Assembly (NCBI GenBank): GCA_964346295.1
Contig: CAYFUG010000031.1
Coordinates: 1 to 6,106 of the forward strand
DNA: 6,106 bases
Direction: 5' to 3'
Origin: CAYFUG01 sp964346295
GTDB taxonomy: Bacteria > Patescibacteriota > Minisyncoccia > Moranbacterales > DUUL01
This document shows positions 5,201-6,106 of the stretch, piece by piece (position 1 is the stretch's first letter; each line of letters starts with the position of its first letter). Both the position numbers and the translations under genes were made by a program. The notes below the pieces were generated by a model. That model saw only the letters and a list, made by a program, of their open reading frames with translations. It had not been told where the DNA came from and made no database searches.

Positions 5201-5935
5201 ATGATAATTAAATCATTTATTGAGAGTCAGTTATTTAAAAAGTGCCTGTTTTTAGTGGGATTTTTTCTATTGATTTTGCCACTGGAAGTGGGCGCGGAGA
5301 TGAGTACTTCTAATTTCACTATTACTAATGATGTGATTGGTAGTTTTGGCAACAGCTCTAGCTCTACTAGTTACGACCTGGGGGATACCGGAGGAGAAGT
5401 GGGGACTGGTGATAGTAGTTCTACTACTTATGATTTGGGAGCGGGTTTTTGGCAAACAGATGACTTTGATCAGCCTTTTTTAATTTTTTCAATTGACAGT
5501 AATTTGGTGGACTTAGGGACGCTCGATCCTTCTACTACGGCCATGGGAACTACTACCTTTGGGGTGACTACTAATGCTACTAATGGCTATGTGGTGGAAT
5601 ATTTTGGCAGTACTTTGACGGATGGAGGCAAGACAATCGACGCTCTGAGCACCCCGGCCGTTTCTAGTCCAGGAACAGAACAGTTCGGTTTTAACTTACG
5701 AGCGAATACCACTCCCAGTGGGGGAGCGGATCCTGCCTCCGGGAGTGGTTTAGTGGCGGCTGATTATAATACAGTGGATAGTTATAAGTTTTCTTCGGGA
5801 GATACTATTGCTTATTGTGATTCGGCTTCTGATAATACTACCTTTACTATGTCTTTTATTTCTAATATTGCCGGAGATACTGCCGAAGGGACTTATTCTA
5901 CTAATATAATCTTGCTAGCTACTGGGAGATTCTAG
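5201..5935 (+). CDS. secreted surface protein with Y-D-L-G repeats and the shared C-terminal module
   Basis: This 244-residue protein begins with a signal peptide (lysines 4, 13 and 14, hydrophobic 15-28, cleavage near GA at 31-32). Residues about 36-84 carry two copies of an S-S-S-T-x-Y-D-L-G motif (53-61 and 72-80) ending in GAGFW, a pattern I remember from many bacterial surface proteins where it precedes another domain. Residues about 91-244 are homologous to the end of the 508-1584 protein: QPFLIF (91-96), TNATNGYVV (124-132), GTEQFGFNLRAN (158-169) and the terminal LLATGRF. There is no membrane anchor and no LPXTG or WxL motif. The mature part has one cysteine (C206). The charge is less extreme than in the other secreted protein. 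The role is inferred to be a surface or fibre subunit, possibly held by the DUF916-like adaptor through the shared domain. The start is supported by the signal peptide and the promoter just upstream. Confidence 0.8.
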   Translation: MIIKSFIESQLFKKCLFLVGFFLLILPLEVGAEMSTSNFTITNDVIGSFGNSSSSTSYDLGDTGGEVGTGDSSSTTYDLGAGFWQTDDFDQPFLIFSIDSNLVDLGTLDPSTTAMGTTTFGVTTNATNGYVVEYFGSTLTDGGKTIDALSTPAVSSPGTEQFGFNLRANTTPSGGADPASGSGLVAADYNTVDSYKFSSGDTIAYCDSASDNTTFTMSFISNIAGDTAEGTYSTNIILLATGRF

Positions 5936-6011
5936 ATTTTTTATTTCTCCGAAGGAGGGGGCTATAAGAATCCCTTATTGATCGATAAATTAAATTTTTC
6001 AATCTTCAATC

Positions 6012-6040
6012 TTGTGCTTCTTGTCTCGAAGTGCTAAAAT
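6012..6040 (+). promoter_or_regulatory. extended -10 promoter for the gene at the window end
   Basis: TTGTGC (6012-6017) and TAAAAT (6035-6040) are separated by 17 bases, and TGC directly precedes the -10, giving an extended -10 element. Transcription would start near 6047, about 42 bases before the ATG at 6089. Between the preceding stop and this promoter there is a short CTCC/GGAG hairpin (5947-5957) without a T-run, so no terminator is called. Confidence 0.55.
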
Positions 6041-6088
6041 TATCCTAGTGTAAACCAAGCAAGAAACAGAAAAAGTGATTATTAAACC

Positions 6089-6106
6089 ATGTCTAAACCA
6101 AAGCTA
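6089..6106 (+). CDS. start of a further gene, cut by the window end
   Basis: The ATG at 6089 opens a frame (MSKPKL...) that runs off the window, about 42 bases behind a good promoter candidate. Only six codons are visible, so the product cannot be named; the lysine-rich start fits a cytoplasmic protein or the n-region of a signal peptide. A GTG at 6075 in another frame is also open to the end, so the start is not certain. Confidence 0.4.

Noticed and set aside
5924..5957. Terminator after the last complete gene
   Set aside because: There is a T-run (5936-5942) without a proper preceding stem, and a CTCC/GGAG hairpin without a following T-run; together they do not make a standard terminator.

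Overview
The window looks like an envelope-protein locus from an uncultivated bacterium, most likely a Candidate Phyla Radiation (Patescibacteria) member such as Parcubacteria or Microgenomates. The reasons are: all four complete genes encode exported, beta-sandwich-type surface proteins; their sequence style (a C-terminal module with a GTE-x-FG motif ending in LLATG-[K/R]-F, an N-terminal module ending before a P-x-L-x-F strand, a DUF916-like membrane adaptor) matches what I remember from CPR genomes; three of four starts lack a recognisable Shine-Dalgarno; and each gene has its own AT-rich leader. The four frames are intact under the standard code (stops TAG, TAA, TAA, TAG), so frequent reading of TGA as glycine is unlikely. 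The lineage is an inference from memory; no ribosomal or phylogenetic marker is present.

Layout, all genes on the + strand. 1-507: no convincing gene, but several hairpins, palindromes and repeats. 508-1584: very acidic, Thr/Ala/Ser-rich secreted protein, an S-layer-like or major surface protein candidate. 1585-2122: a strong 44-nt hairpin just after the stop, an arm of an inverted repeat matching the upstream region, a clear rho-independent terminator at 1822-1844, and a good sigma70-type promoter at 2029-2057. 2123-3136: membrane-anchored protein with the architecture of the WxL-interacting proteins of Gram-positive bacteria. 3345-4973: multi-domain membrane protein (fibronectin-like domain, very acidic linker, transmembrane part, two carboxypeptidase-regulatory-like domains around a transmembrane hairpin). 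5201-5935: second secreted protein sharing the C-terminal module of the first. 6089-6106: probable start of a further gene, cut by the window end.

How they may work together (inference): the first and last complete genes encode secreted surface subunits with a homologous C-terminal domain and nearly identical final residues but no membrane anchor or sortase signal. The second gene supplies a membrane-anchored adaptor of the kind that holds WxL proteins in Firmicutes, and the third a membrane protein with a long charged spacer. This is consistent with a WxL-like surface assembly system in which the classical WxL motif is missing and a terminal LLATG-[K/R]-F strand may take its place. Separate promoters and the terminator suggest independently tuned transcripts, with the first gene built for high, stable expression.

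Besides the genes, the most unusual feature is a two-block inverted repeat (344-423 against 1658-1786) that brackets the first gene; its function is unknown.
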